Source of the DNA: Neocallimastix lanati (nom. inval.)
Taxonomy: Eukaryota; Neocallimastigomycota; Neocallimastigomycetes; Neocallimastigales; Neocallimastigaceae
DNA length: 62,000 bases
Direction of reading: 5' to 3'
Assembly: GCA_016946835.1 (NCBI GenBank)
Contig: JACVTC010000103.1
Location: 457,501-519,500 of the forward strand
Of the stretch, positions 49,362 to 61,900 are shown piece by piece (positions within the stretch are counted from its first letter, which is position 1; each line of letters begins with the position of its first letter). The notes beneath the pieces are model-generated. The model was not told the origin of the DNA. It saw only the letters and a program-made list of their open reading frames with translations, and searched no databases. The position numbers were made by a program, and so were the translations under genes.

Positions 49362-49980
49362 GTTCCAGGTTCTATCCTGGCTTTTAAGGCGTTGCGTCTT
49401 AAAGCATAAGGCTCCTGGTTCGAACTCGCCCTTTGACCATTTCCGGTTTTTCCTGAACAAAGGTTTTACGGTAGATGGTGGTTAGGGTTAACAGGCAAGT
49501 ATATCCCCCTCCCTTATATATAATATTCTTTAAATTCCGGAGTAATATAGACTAGATACTGTCCTAACAGTGGGCCTGAGAGGGTTGCGCTAGTAACTCT
49601 CATTAATATACTTACGAGGGAATCCCTAGCATATAGGTTCATATGCACGTAGCTTAACTACGAATCAATCTGCTAACTAAATATACTATTACCAAGTAGA
49701 CTAACACGTGACTAATTGGGTTAGGTTATTCTAAGGGTTATTCTAAGGGAGTTAGGCACCGAAAAAGTATTCCGAGAAAAATCGTGCTAGAAAAATCTCA
49801 GCAATAATATATATGGTTAGAGCGCCAATGCTAAATTCACAGTAAGGCTGTCCAGTAGGGACTATATCCGCCTGTGCTATAGCACACGAAGTGTTGTGAC
49901 TACCTTAATATTCCCATGCCTTGAGGAGGGCATAGGGCGGTACACACCGGAAATAAAAAAAAAAAAAAAAAAAAAAAAAA
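49362..49980 (+). repeat. Composite SINE with tRNA-Lys-like head, copy 2 (longest)
   Basis: The head (49362-49500) has GCGTCTTAAAGCATAAGG and GGTTCGAACTC (49417-49427), recalling the anticodon arm and T arm of a tRNA-Lys with CUU anticodon. The body (49532-49955) matches 161-572 almost base for base. It differs by small changes, including an extra GCCTGTGCTATAGCACACG just after the conserved ACTATATCC (near 49868). The element ends in about 27 A residues. No protein is encoded. The polymerase III box plus A-tail architecture is what SINEs have. Confidence 0.75.
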
Positions 49981-50060
49981 ACTATAAAATGTACTTGACT
50001 ATGTATATGTAATAAGGAATTAATAATTAATAATATATTAATATGTTAACAAATCTATTT

Positions 50061-50094
<34 letters not shown>

Positions 50095-50182
50095 TATTTT
50101 TGTTAAAAATAATAATTATATATTTATAAAAACTAATTAATATATATATGATTAATTTTATTTTTTATTATTATATTACTTA

Positions 50183-50221
<39 letters not shown>

Positions 50222-51437
50222 ATATCATAAAGTTGTAAAATGAAATGAAAAATTTTTTATTGTTTTATTTTTTAATGTAAAATCATATTTTTTGTTAAAA
50301 TATTTCGTTATTCAGAATATAGTTCTTTATAAATTTTTTATAAATTATTATTTTATTATAAATTATTATTTTATAAAATAATATATGCTGATTTTTCAAT
50401 TATGAATTTAATGGAAAGTAAAACTTAAATAACTTTTTAAAATTATTGTGATTTAGTGAAATTTTAAGAAATTTCATAAACCAAATTACATTATATATTC
50501 CAATAAGATCATCTATTTTTTTTTTTTTATCCAAAATTATAACTTGAAGTTTCTTTTCAGGACATACTTTAAATCAAATTTACATTAACCTCCAATAGTA
50601 TTTATAATACTTTTATTTTTATTTTTAATTTTAATTTTCTTTTTTTTTAATTTTATATTATTAATATAGAAGGTTTAGCATTAACGTTTACACAGAATTT
50701 TAATAAATTAAATTTATAATTTAAAGTTCACTTTATTATACCGCAAATCCATAATTGCATAATTAGATTTATATATTAGATTAAATAAACTTAAAAATAA
50801 CATAAATGTATACAATATTATAAGCCACTTTTAATAAATTATTTATATTTTAGTTTTTACAATAAAAAATAATTATATAATTCCAAAAAAAAAAGTTTAT
50901 ATTAAAATATAATACAAATTAATTAAATTAATCAAATTAATTTTTTCAAAAAAATTAGAAAAGGAAAATCTTTTTTTTTTTTATAAGATTTTTCCTTAAC
51001 CTAAAAAAAGTCCCGTTTTAAATGTAAATATTCAATTGATAATTTGTATATATATAAGTATAATATTATATAATTTTTTAATATTAATTAATCAAGAAAC
51101 ATAAATAATTATCTAAGAAAAATAAATAATAAAAAAGTTCTATTGTGATTTTTATTAATATATAAAAATTATAAAAAATTATAATTTAATTTAATAATGA
51201 TCCGTACATGTATAATAAATGATATATATAAATATTATTTTTTTATTGTAATTTCATTTTATATCTTAAACATTTAGTATAAATCTTATATTTTACAGTA
51301 TAATATGTTGTATTGCATATTGAAATTTGAATGAATAGTGCAATCTAATTTAATTTAATTTAATTTAATTTAATTACTTTATGACTTAAATAAGAATTTT
51401 TAATATATTAATTAGTATAAAATACTAGTTTTTTCTT

Positions 51438-51478
<41 letters not shown>

Positions 51479-51586
51479 AATAAAATAAAAATAATTATTA
51501 CTTATAAATTTATTATTTAAATATTTTTGTATTATCATATATTCTCTATATTATTTATAGCCCAATAGGAGGTAATATTAAGTATC
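49981..51586. other. AT-rich spacer upstream of the methyltransferase
   Basis: No gene is seen. (ATA)n at 50065-50093 and (TTA)n at 50187-50220; a hairpin-like AGGAAAATCT/AGATTTTTCC pair at about 50960-50995; a T-tract of about 30 at 51440-51473. Confidence 0.45.
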
Positions 51587-52005
51587 ATGGATTTAGATAA
51601 TAATACAATTGATAAGAAAGACACTGAAGATCATCCTGAAAAAGATCCAGCGTATTTTAATTATTATGCTCAATTAACTCATCAAGTAAATAATGGAAAT
51701 ATTAAAAGTATAACTGAGATTTATTCATTTAATTATTTTATAAAAAAATATTTCTAATTTTAATTTTTTACTTTTTCATTTTAAATTTAATTAATAATAA
51801 TAATAATAATAATATAATAAAATAATTAACAACAAAAATAATGACGAAAATAATAATAATAATAATAATAATAACAATAACAACAAAAATAATGATGAAA
51901 ATAATAATAATAATAACAATAATAAAACTATAACAACAAAAATAATGATGAAAATAATAATAATAATAACAATAATAAAACAATAACAACAAAAATAATG
52001 ATGAA

Positions 52006-52042
<37 letters not shown>

Positions 52043-54856
52043 CAATAACAACGAAAATAATGACGAAAATAATTATAATAATAATAACAAAAATAATGAT
52101 GAAAATAATAACAATAACAACAAAATAATGACGAAAATAATAATAATAATAATAATATTAATAATTTTAACTAAAATAATAACAACAATAATCATAACAA
52201 AAACAATAAAAACAACAACAACAATAATAATTATTACAAATTATATATTAGCAAAATATGTTGGAAGATACTATTAGAACTTCAACATATAATTCAGCAA
52301 TCTTATCTAATAGTGCTTTATTTAAAGATAAAACCGTATGTGATATTGGTGCTGGTTCTGGTATTCTTTCATACATAGCTGTACAAGCTGGAGCATCGAA
52401 AGTGTATTTTTTTTTTTTTTTATTTAATTTTGTCTATATAAAGAGTATTTAATAATAAAATAAATATATATAAATAATATCAAACGATATAATATTTTAT
52501 TGTTAAATTAATATGTTTATATTTTGAATAACTATTAATGTTATAATTATTTATTATAATTAAAAAATAATAAATATTAAATTTAATTAGTTACGCTGTT
52601 GAAGCAAGTAATATGGCTTTAAGAATTAAAAAATTATTAAAAAGTTGTCCGGAAAAAAATTCATGGTTAACTAACAAAATTGAAGTTATTACCTGTATGT
52701 TAAATTTAATATATTAATGTAATTTGTTGTAGTATTAAATATACTAAAATTAAATTTTAATATTTTAATTTAAAAACTATATATATAATTAAATATTTAA
52801 TTTTGTACAAATACAGCAAAAATTGAAAGACCAAATCTTCCAATACCTAAAGTTGATATTTTAATTTCAGAACCAATTGGTGTTTTATTAGTTCATGAAA
52901 GAATGTTAGAATCATATCTTTTTGCTAGAGATCATTACTTAAAGCCAGGAGGTGCTATGTTCCCATCTTCGGGAACTATATTTCTTGCACCAGTAAATAA
53001 AACATTCTATATTTTATAAGTTGCATATAATTTAATTAATCATATGAAAATTCTTTTTAATTATATAATTTTAATATTTATATATGATATAAATAATTTC
53101 TAATATTAGTGTACTGATGCTAGCTTATGGTCACAAACAATGACTAAAGGTAAAGAACTAATTATAACTAATTAATTTAAATAATAATTATCATTATAAA
53201 ATATATAATTATATAATTATATATATTATTAATTTATAAATTAATCATAATAGTTAGATTTTGGGAACAAACAAATTTCTATGGTGTTGATTTTACACCA
53301 TTAAGTCAAGCAGCTAAAGATGAATATTTTGCTATGCCAGGTAAATAATTATAATAGTTAATTTTTTTTTTCATTTTTTTTGTTTTTGTTTTGTTTTGTT
53401 TTTGTTTTTCTGGAATATATATTAAAAATAATAATTATTATGATTATTTGTTATGATCAATTTTTATTAAATAAAATTATATAATATTAATAATTAATCA
53501 TAATAATGAAAAATAAAAATTAGTTGTTGGAACTTTTGATCCAAAAACTGTAATGGCTTCACCTTCTTCGTATAAGGTTGATTTTTATACTATCAAAAAT
53601 GAAGAAATTATAGATATGACAATACCAATCCAATGGAAAATTTCATATACTGGTGTAATACATGGTATATACATTTATTTAAAATATTATTATTATAATT
53701 ATGATTATATTATTTATTTAAAGCTAAATTTGTACATTTATTATTATAATTAAAAATAATATTTAATGATAATTAAATCAATAATCTTATAATTAATAAT
53801 TAATGATAACAACAACAATAACAATTATAGGAATTGCTGGATGGTTTAATATCAACTTTGATCCACCAGTTAAAAATGATAATTCTCCAAATTATTATAT
53901 TTCTACTTCACCAAATTCTGAACGTACTCATTGGCATCAATCAAGATTTTTATTAAAAGGTAAATGAATGAATCAATAATATAAAATAATAATTATTATA
54001 TAATTAAATAAATATAAATATATTATTTTAATTTATATATATCATAAAAAATATATATATATGTTTATATCATTCTTAAAAAAAACAATTTTTTTAATAT
54101 TTTTTTAAAATATATATATATATATAGAACCTTTAGCTGTTAATGCAGGTGAAACTGTATATGGTTGGATGAGATTAGTTGCAAATGAATATAGAAGTTA
54201 TACAATTTATGCTGAACTTGTTATTGGTAATAAGGATAGTTTAAGCTCATCTGATGATGTTATTAGACAATTTAATGATGATTCTTTGGATAAGGTTAAA
54301 GGAAGAATTACTGGACAAGGATTATGTGGTAAAAGACAGTCTAAGTGGGATTTACAAAATCAAGTAAATTACTAATTTCTATTGATATTTATTATAATTA
54401 TTAATTATCAACTAATTTATAGTTACAATAATTAAACTTTATATATATATATATTATTAATTTATTATTAATAATTAAAATTTGAAATTCTTTTATTTTT
54501 TTTTTTATTATTAATAATTTAATTATATTATATATATATATATATATATATTATTTTAAAACAAAATTATTAGACATATTTTTATGCTTATGATCCTTCA
54601 ACCGCACAAACTGATTATAAATCCGAATTTAAGTAATTATCTTCTATTATATGCTAATAAAGTTTATTAATATATTTATATATATTTTAATATTTTATTA
54701 ATCAAAATATTTTAAATATAATTATTACATATATTTATGGATACATAAAGTTGTCTTTATACTCCAGATAATAATATGGAAACTGATCAAGAGAATTTAA
54801 ACATTTTAAATGAAAATGATAAGAACTATGTAAAACTCAGTAGTTATAATAAATGA
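51587..54856 (+). CDS. CARM1/PRMT4-type protein arginine N-methyltransferase
   Basis: Transfers methyl groups from S-adenosylmethionine to arginines of nuclear and RNA-binding proteins. 11 exons: 51587-51685, 52252-52403, 52591-52694, 52817-52992, 53110-53149, 53254-53340, 53524-53664, 53831-53959, 54128-54363, 54574-54632, 54751-54856; 442 aa with every junction in phase. Order of marks: [22 protein letters not shown]-binding [11 protein letters not shown] (residues 63-73), the double-E loop [16 protein letters not shown] (E137 and E146, the catalytic glutamates), the barrel-domain THW loop (ERTHWHQ), and CARM1-like GEIPF/VHG equivalents ([12 protein letters not shown]). It lacks the N-terminal PH-like domain and C-terminal activation domain of animal CARM1, as lower-eukaryote forms often do. 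The family call is firm; PRMT4 rather than another type I PRMT is by resemblance. Confidence 0.92.
51794..52240. repeat. Compound AAT/AAC minisatellite in intron 1 of the methyltransferase
   Basis: About seven imperfect copies of a unit reading AACAACAAAAATAATGA, then YGAAAATAATAATAAT, with variable numbers of AAT triplets, at about 51828, 51880, 51931, 51989, 52048, 52083 and 52117. The two overlapping minus-strand open frames are repeat artefacts. Confidence 0.85.
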
Positions 54857-55234
54857 ATTACTTTTAAGATAAAATAAAAAAAAAATTTTTTTTATTATTA
54901 TTAAATTAGTACAAAAAAAAAAAAATAATTAATTAAGGAATAATATTAAAATTTTGTTTAAAACTTTTTTTATTTTTTTTTCATTTTTTTTTAACATTTA
55001 CAAATAATTAAAATATATAAAAAATAGGTAAAAATTTTATATTATTTTAGAAAAGGAAATTTATTAAATAAAGAACATATACAATAAACTTTGATTAAAA
55101 GTATAGATCATTTTTTTTTTTTTTTTTTTTTTTTTTGATTAAATGTATTTACATTTTATTTATATTAAAATTAAATCAACAATATGTTTTTTTATATGTA
55201 ACTTTCATAATAAAGAAAGAACTTTTAAGTAATT

Positions 55235-55265
<31 letters not shown>

Positions 55266-55942
55266 TAAATTATATAATAATATATATAATTATATATATA
55301 TAATAACAAATAAACAAATAAATAAATAAATAAATAGATAAATCATCATATATTAAATATATATATTATATATATATTAACTTTAATACTTTTACCTATA
55401 AACACATAAAACTATTTATGTATGCATAATATACATATTATAAAATAATTAAATTATTTCTTAAAATTTTTTTTTTTTTAATTATTTATCATATCTTTCT
55501 TTCTTTATTTTCATAGATTTATTTATTTTATTTTATTTTATTTTATTTTTGTTTTAATTATTTACTAATTATTTATGAATAAAAATGATATTTATTAATT
55601 ATATTAGTATATAAATATATTTTATTTATTATATTTTTTACTTATATACATAGTTTAATACAATGAATAAAAAAAAAAAAAGTACTTCAATCCTATTTAT
55701 ATTTTAAAATAATAAAAAATTTTGAAAAGATCTTTTATTTTTTATTATTATTTTTTAAAAGAAAGATAATTTTTTTTTATTTTGTTTAATTTAATAATTA
55801 TATATTATTATTATATAGATACACAATCTATAATAGTATAATAATTTTTATTTCTAAAAATATGTTAAAAGAAAAAAAAAAGAAATACTAATAAAGTTTA
55901 AAAAAAAAAAATTTTAAATAATAAAAAAAAATTCTTTTTTTC

Positions 55943-55973
<31 letters not shown>

Positions 55974-56263
55974 AAAAAAAAATTTAATATTAAATATATA
56001 TAATGATTATATATAATGTTGTTATTTTTTTTATTTCAATTTTTTTTTTTTATTAATTTATTACTAAAAAACTTAGAAATCTTTTAAATAAAAAAAAAAA
56101 ATATATATATATATATATATAAAGAGTAAAATATAAAGAATGAAATAAATATTAATTACTAGTCAATATACTATATATGATTATAAATAATAATATAATA
56201 CTTTACAATTGAGGTATAATATTAAAATTTATTTTTGTATTGAAATATTGAATAGAAAAGAAA

Positions 56264-56319
<56 letters not shown>

Positions 56320-56447
56320 TTTCTGTATATTCATTTATACTTATATTACAAATAATGCATCTGATTCGTAATAAACTACATTATAAATAAATTATTTATT
56401 TCAACAAATTTTATATATTTTGTAAAGGAATAATAAATAATAATATT

Positions 56448-56478
<31 letters not shown>

Positions 56479-56536
56479 GTAATAATAGTAATAGTAATAA
56501 TAGTAATAGTAATAGTAGTAGTAATAGTAATAAAGG
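54857..56536. other. AT-rich spacer between the methyltransferase and the SNG1-like gene
   Basis: No gene is seen. Homopolymers of 20-45 bases at 55110-55136, 55239-55264, 55942-55970 and 56270-56315; a (TAA)n/(TAG)n tract at 56446-56532 runs right up to the next start codon and is presumably 5' untranslated sequence. Confidence 0.5.
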
Positions 56537-58435
56537 ATGGAATCAAAACCAAAACCAACATACTGTGATGATCCTATTGTATTGGAACGTCCTTTTTTTG
56601 TAAGGAATAATTCAGCAAGAATTGCTGATTCATCCAGTTATGAAAAAAATGATTATCAGAGAATTAGCAGAGAAGTCGAAGAAAAAAAAGAGAATTTTCC
56701 TTGGCTAGCTATGACTATCTATTGTTTTTTCATTTCATTATTTGCATTATGTTTTGGTGCTCTTTATATTGGAGGAGTATGGAATCCAGGGAAAAAGTTA
56801 GTGGGTTTGAATTATGTTGTTGTTAATGACGACAAAGGTTGTTATACAAGTTTATGTGAAAAAATTGGATTAAACAATACTAGAAATGTAGGAAATTATT
56901 ATGCAAGATTAGATGGTACTGGTGGACGGTTTACAGTTGTAGTAAATATTATATATATATATATATTGAATAGTATATTATACACATATATATTTATACT
57001 TTATTAGTATTATCATTAAATATTTATAGTTTATATTAATTAAATATTTAATATTTATTTGCTTTAACAAATATATTCATATATTATAAATGAATCTATA
57101 TTAATTTTTTTTTTTTTTTTAATGTTTAATATTTGAATTATTTATAATCAATTATTTTTTGGAATTAAAAAAATATTGATAATATAAAATTTAATCATTT
57201 CAACTTTTTATTTTTATTTTTTTTATTTATTTATTTTTTTTTTTTTTGAATAAATGGTTAAATAAAATAATAATATACATATATATTTTATATAAATATG
57301 AATAAAATAAAAATATACGTTTATTTATTTATAGAAAGGAACTCGAAATGATGCTATAGAATATGTAAAAAAGTTTAAATATTGGGCAGCATTTTATATA
57401 CCCGAAAAATTTACTGTTGATGTAATAAGTAATTTAAATGTTGTTAATAAGCATGGACATGTTGATGTAAAAGTTGAAGTGATTCTTGATGAAGCACGAA
57501 GTTATAATACCATATCTTTAGTACGAAAAGCCCTTCGAAGGCTTCAGAATAGTTTTCATATCGCTTTAGTTCGATCTTTTCAACAATTAGGGTCATTTAA
57601 TCCTCCATTTTTAATTAATGGTATAAGTTATACGGAAACCTCACTACATACAGTAGAAAAATATGGTCAAAATTTTGCTTCATTTGTTACATTAATGCTT
57701 GTTTGGATTTCAACAATATCTGCTTCAATTATTACACATTTTTATTTTGCTTTTGAAATTCATTGGTTGGAAAAAAAGGAAGTTCATCATCCATATATCA
57801 AAATTATATCCTCTAAGATACTAACAAATTGTCTAATGGTGCTATTTACCACTTTTATTATTATTTTAATTCAATGTATATGTGGTAATCTTACAATGGA
57901 AAAGGGATATATTTATTATTATCTTTTTGTATTTTATTATGCTTTATGTGGTATTGCAGTGAACTGTTCATTAATTCATGTTTTACCATTTATTGCCTAT
58001 TATTTGGTAGCAGTAATATTTATGATGCTTCAAATTACTACCTGTGGTGGTATTTTTGATCATTCAGTACAATTTGGATTTTGGAAAATTGGAAGAGCAT
58101 TACCAATGTATTATGCTACACGTCAACTAAAAAATATATTTTGGGGAGTTGGAGAACATACAAAATTAGCTAATGTATTGATAATATTAGCTTGGATTGT
58201 TGTTTCAACCATTGTCACCATATATTTATATATACTTGAATTAAAGACGAAGAGAGAAAATTGGTTAAGAAGAGAGTATAGGAAATTATTAAATTATAAA
58301 AATGAATCTACTAGTTTTTATAATAGAAATGAGGATATGACACCACTTAAAAGTCGTGAAGTACCCATGGAAAGTATGGAAGATTTTGATTTTACAGAGA
58401 AAGAATATAATAGACGAACTAGTATTACACAATAA
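56537..58435 (+). CDS. SNG1/DUF3533-type multi-pass membrane protein
   Basis: Two exons, 56537-56941 and 57335-58435, give 501 aa. A soluble N-terminus (about 54 residues) is followed by one helix (WLAMTIYCFFISLFALCFGA), then a hydrophilic extracytoplasmic region with LNYVVVNDD and AAFYIPEKFT, then several C-terminal helices from about residue 255, and a charged cytoplasmic tail. This plan, with one N-terminal helix, a large loop and an ABC-2-like C-terminal bundle including CGGIFD and ALPMYYATRQL, is that of fungal SNG1-like DUF3533 proteins, distantly related to bacterial YhgE/Pip. Yeast Sng1 is linked to drug and nitrosoguanidine resistance; the transported substrate is not established. 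The start is the first ATG after the triplet tract, and the intron falls between codons. Confidence 0.8.
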
Positions 58436-59541
58436 AAAAAATTTTTTTTTTTTTTTTTTTTTTTTTCAATAAATTTTAATTTTTTTTGTTTGCACATCTT
58501 CAATTATTAAACTTTTTTCATTTTTATACATTACTCAATTATTAGAATAAAACTATTTTTATTTCCCAATAATAAATCATTAGCAAAATACAACATAATA
58601 TCATTATTTTTTTTATACAATTATATATAATTATTTACAAGATGCATCATAATTTCATGAAATTTTATTATTATATTTAATTATTTACAATTTATAAAGT
58701 GATTTTTATTTTTATATATTATTATTTCATCTCAAAACTCGTAAATTTTTTTTTAAATATAATTATTTACAATTACAAAATTCATTAATTACATTATTTT
58801 TATTTTCATATATAATCATTTACAAATACATTTTAATAAAAATATTAAAAAAAAAAAAAAAAAAGCAAAATAAAATAAAATAAATATATAAATAATAATA
58901 AAAAAAAAAGATATACAACACTACAAAAGTTTTATCTTGGTATTTTATAAATATTATTATTATTATTATCTAATATTTTATTATTGAAAAAAAAGAAAGA
59001 AAAGAAAAGAAAATAAATAATATAAATAAGTATTTGTTATATTATAATTAATAAATTTATAATTGTAATTTTTTATTTTAAATTTTTTTTTTTTTTTATT
59101 TTTTTTATATTTTTTTTTATTTTTTGTTACAATTATATATATATATTTATATATATTTTGTTTATTAATATATAAATTGATTAGTATTAATATTAGCTTT
59201 GTTAAAAATATTTAATTACTTAAAACAGTGAATATAATAATATTATGTAAATTGCTAATTTAAAAAATCGAGATATACAATTATTATTTATAATTTTTAA
59301 GATATTTAAAATTTACATATTTTAAAATATAGACAAATTTTAAATAATATATTAAAAAGTTTAAAATTTTTTATATTTATATAAATAAATATTGAGATGC
59401 ATAAAAAAGATAAAAATGAAAATAACTTTTTTTTTTTTATTTCTTTTTAAATATGAATATATGCAATTAACAAAATAAAAAAAAAATTTAGTTTTATTAA
59501 AGTTAATTTATAAAATTAATGCTAAGTATTTAATATGAATC
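58436..59541. other. AT-rich downstream spacer
   Basis: No gene, RNA or element recognised. Several loose copies of ATTATTTACAATT-like words at 58625-58810 suggest an old low-copy tandem repeat. Confidence 0.4.
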
Positions 59542-59647
59542 TTAATGCTTATTTCAAATAAATATTTTTAAACATTAATCTTAATATAATTCTAATTCTA
59601 TATAATTAGATTAATGTTTAAAAATATTTATTTGAAATAAGCATTAA
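59542..59647. repeat. Perfect 40-bp-arm inverted repeat (hairpin)
   Basis: Left arm 59542-59581 begins TTAATGCTTATTTCAAATAA; right arm 59608-59647 is its exact reverse complement, with a 26-base loop. Forty bases without a mismatch, in a sequence that is not a simple repeat, is far beyond chance even in this composition. It could be a fold-back element, a young MITE or a small-RNA hairpin. Confidence 0.85.
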
Positions 59648-60161
59648 TATATAATATTAATAAACAAACAAATAAATAAATTAAATAAAACAATAACAAT
59701 AACAACAAAAGAAATATAAATTTTATTTATCTATATAAATAAAAATAATAAATAATTTAATGATAATATATATATATATATAAAATCATTTATTTTTTTA
59801 TTATTATTAATACACCAATAATAATATTTGTTTAAATATTGTTATTATTTTATACAATATTCAAATAAATATTAATTCAACTCTTTAACTTACTATTTTT
59901 TTTTTGTTATGAAACATTCATGCAATAATATTCTTCAATTGCTTTTATAATAATATATGTAAATAAATTTTTTATTAAAAAAAAAAAAAGAAAAAAAAGA
60001 ATGAATTTAAAAAAAGTTTTATATAATTTAATATTAATATTAAATAATAATTTAAACAACTGCCTAAATATATATATATATAAAGTTATTTAGTATAAAA
60101 ATAATACAAACTAAAATAAATCATGTTATTTTATTTATAATAATATTAATAATATATTTTG

Positions 60162-60200
<39 letters not shown>

Positions 60201-61113
60201 CTTTGATAGATTATAATTATAAAATATTTACTTTTTAACATTTTTATTATATATATTTTATTACAATATATTTTAATAATGAATTTTTTTAGTATATTTT
60301 ATAATTATTATATAATCTATATAATTGTTATTTAATATTTATAAATGAAATCAATCTACATTACATATTTACTATATATTTTATTTAAAAAATACTGCTA
60401 CTGGTCAGAATTATAATTAAAGAAGTATACATTATAATCTAACTTCTAATGTTAAGGGCAATAGATCTTCATTATTTTCAATTTGAAATATTATATATAA
60501 CAATATAAATTTCTCTAAAATTTTCAGTCAAAATTTATCAATAAATTATTATATTAATGTTTTTTTTTTTTTAATGTTTGATGTTTGTTTAATCATTACA
60601 GTTATTTTATTATTATTCTGAAATATACCCAAAGAAATAAGATTTTTTATTTTTTTATTTTTTTTCAAAGATTATTATTTTAATTCAAAGTATTATAAAA
60701 ATATAACATATCTATTGTTCTCATTTAATATATTTTACTTTTTATCTTTTTACTAATATTAATATAAAAAATATTTATATGATAAAATTTAATTAATCTT
60801 TAGATTTTATCTTTAAACTAATTTTATTTTTTATATTTTTATATTTTTAAATTTTTATATTTTTAAATTTTTATATTTTTAAATTTTTATATTTTTAAAT
60901 TTTTATATTTTTTTAAATTTTTAAATTTTTAAATTTTTATATTTTTATATTTTTATATTTTTATATTTTTATATTTTTATATTTTTATATTTTTATATTT
61001 TTATATTTTTATATTTTTATATTTTTATATTTTTATATTTTTATTTTACTATTTTTTTTTATTATATATTAATTATATTGAAATTTCCTTAAAGGATTAT
61101 ATATATATATATA

Positions 61114-61183
<70 letters not shown>

Positions 61184-61187
61184 ATTT
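59648..61187. other. AT-rich spacer with tandem repeats
   Basis: Contains a tract of TATTTTTAAATTT-type and then 8-bp TATATTTT units at 60835-61043 and a (TTA)n tract at 61117-61181. A slightly GC-richer patch at 60400-60480 is uninterpretable. No gene is seen. Confidence 0.5.
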
Positions 61188-61316
61188 TTTTTGTCTTAAA
61201 CCTCTGTATGAATAAATTTTAATCTTATGTTTAATAGAATAGATATTAGAAAATCGCAATTTTAAGGTTTTTTGATCTTTATAAAATTTTACTGTACCAT
61301 CGTCATCCAAGTATCT
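61188..61316 (-). CDS. Possible exon of an unrecognised gene
   Basis: The minus strand stays open with ordinary composition: RYLDDDGTVKFYKDQ, then KTLKLRFSNIYSIKHKIKIY and SYRGLRQKK, before entering a trinucleotide tract. The lower AT content than its surroundings and lack of homopolymers suggest coding sequence or a coding remnant. No start, stop or flanking exon could be confirmed and no family is recognised. Confidence 0.25.
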
Positions 61317-61599
61317 TAATTATATTTAAAAATAATTTTGCGAAGTAATACTTTTATATATAGTGAAAAAAATTTTTTTATATGATTGTTTTAATATATA
61401 TATCCAATATATATATATATTAATGACATTTAATATGTGGTGATCTATTTTTTAATAACTGATTAAGAGTATTTACTCCCAAAATTAAACATTTTTTTTA
61501 TTTTTGTTAAATTAAAATATAATTAATAATAAATAAAAAAAAATAATAAATAATAAATAAACAAATAGATATATAATTATATATATATTAATAAAATAA

Positions 61600-61677
61600 G
61601 AAATTATGTTCCTGAAGGCAGTATGCCAGCTACTGAAGATAGGGATCAATCTTTCCTATTATGTATTGATTTTAATG

Positions 61678-61709
<32 letters not shown>

Positions 61710-61900
61710 GTTATAACTCGATTTTTATGTAGATTTCCTATTTTATATTTTAAATTTATAATTTAAAATTCAAATATGTATGTTAAAATAAAATTATAGA
61801 TAATTTTTTTTTTTTTGTTAAATATATTTAAATCAGGGAAAACGATCCATTAGATTTAGGTGGATTTTAAAATAATAATAATTATTATTTATTAATAAAA
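61600..61900. other. GC-richer patches at the window's right edge
   Basis: On the + strand VPEGSMPATEDRDQSFLLC (about 61609-61665) and, after a T-tract and a possible AG at 61836-61837, ENDPLDLGGF followed by a stop could be two exons of a small or truncated gene. The evidence is only composition and open frame; it may equally be a transposon remnant. Confidence 0.2.

Noticed and set aside
58318-58503. Minus-strand frame at the end of the SNG1-like gene
   Set aside because: Antisense to the last codons and the T-tract of the real gene.
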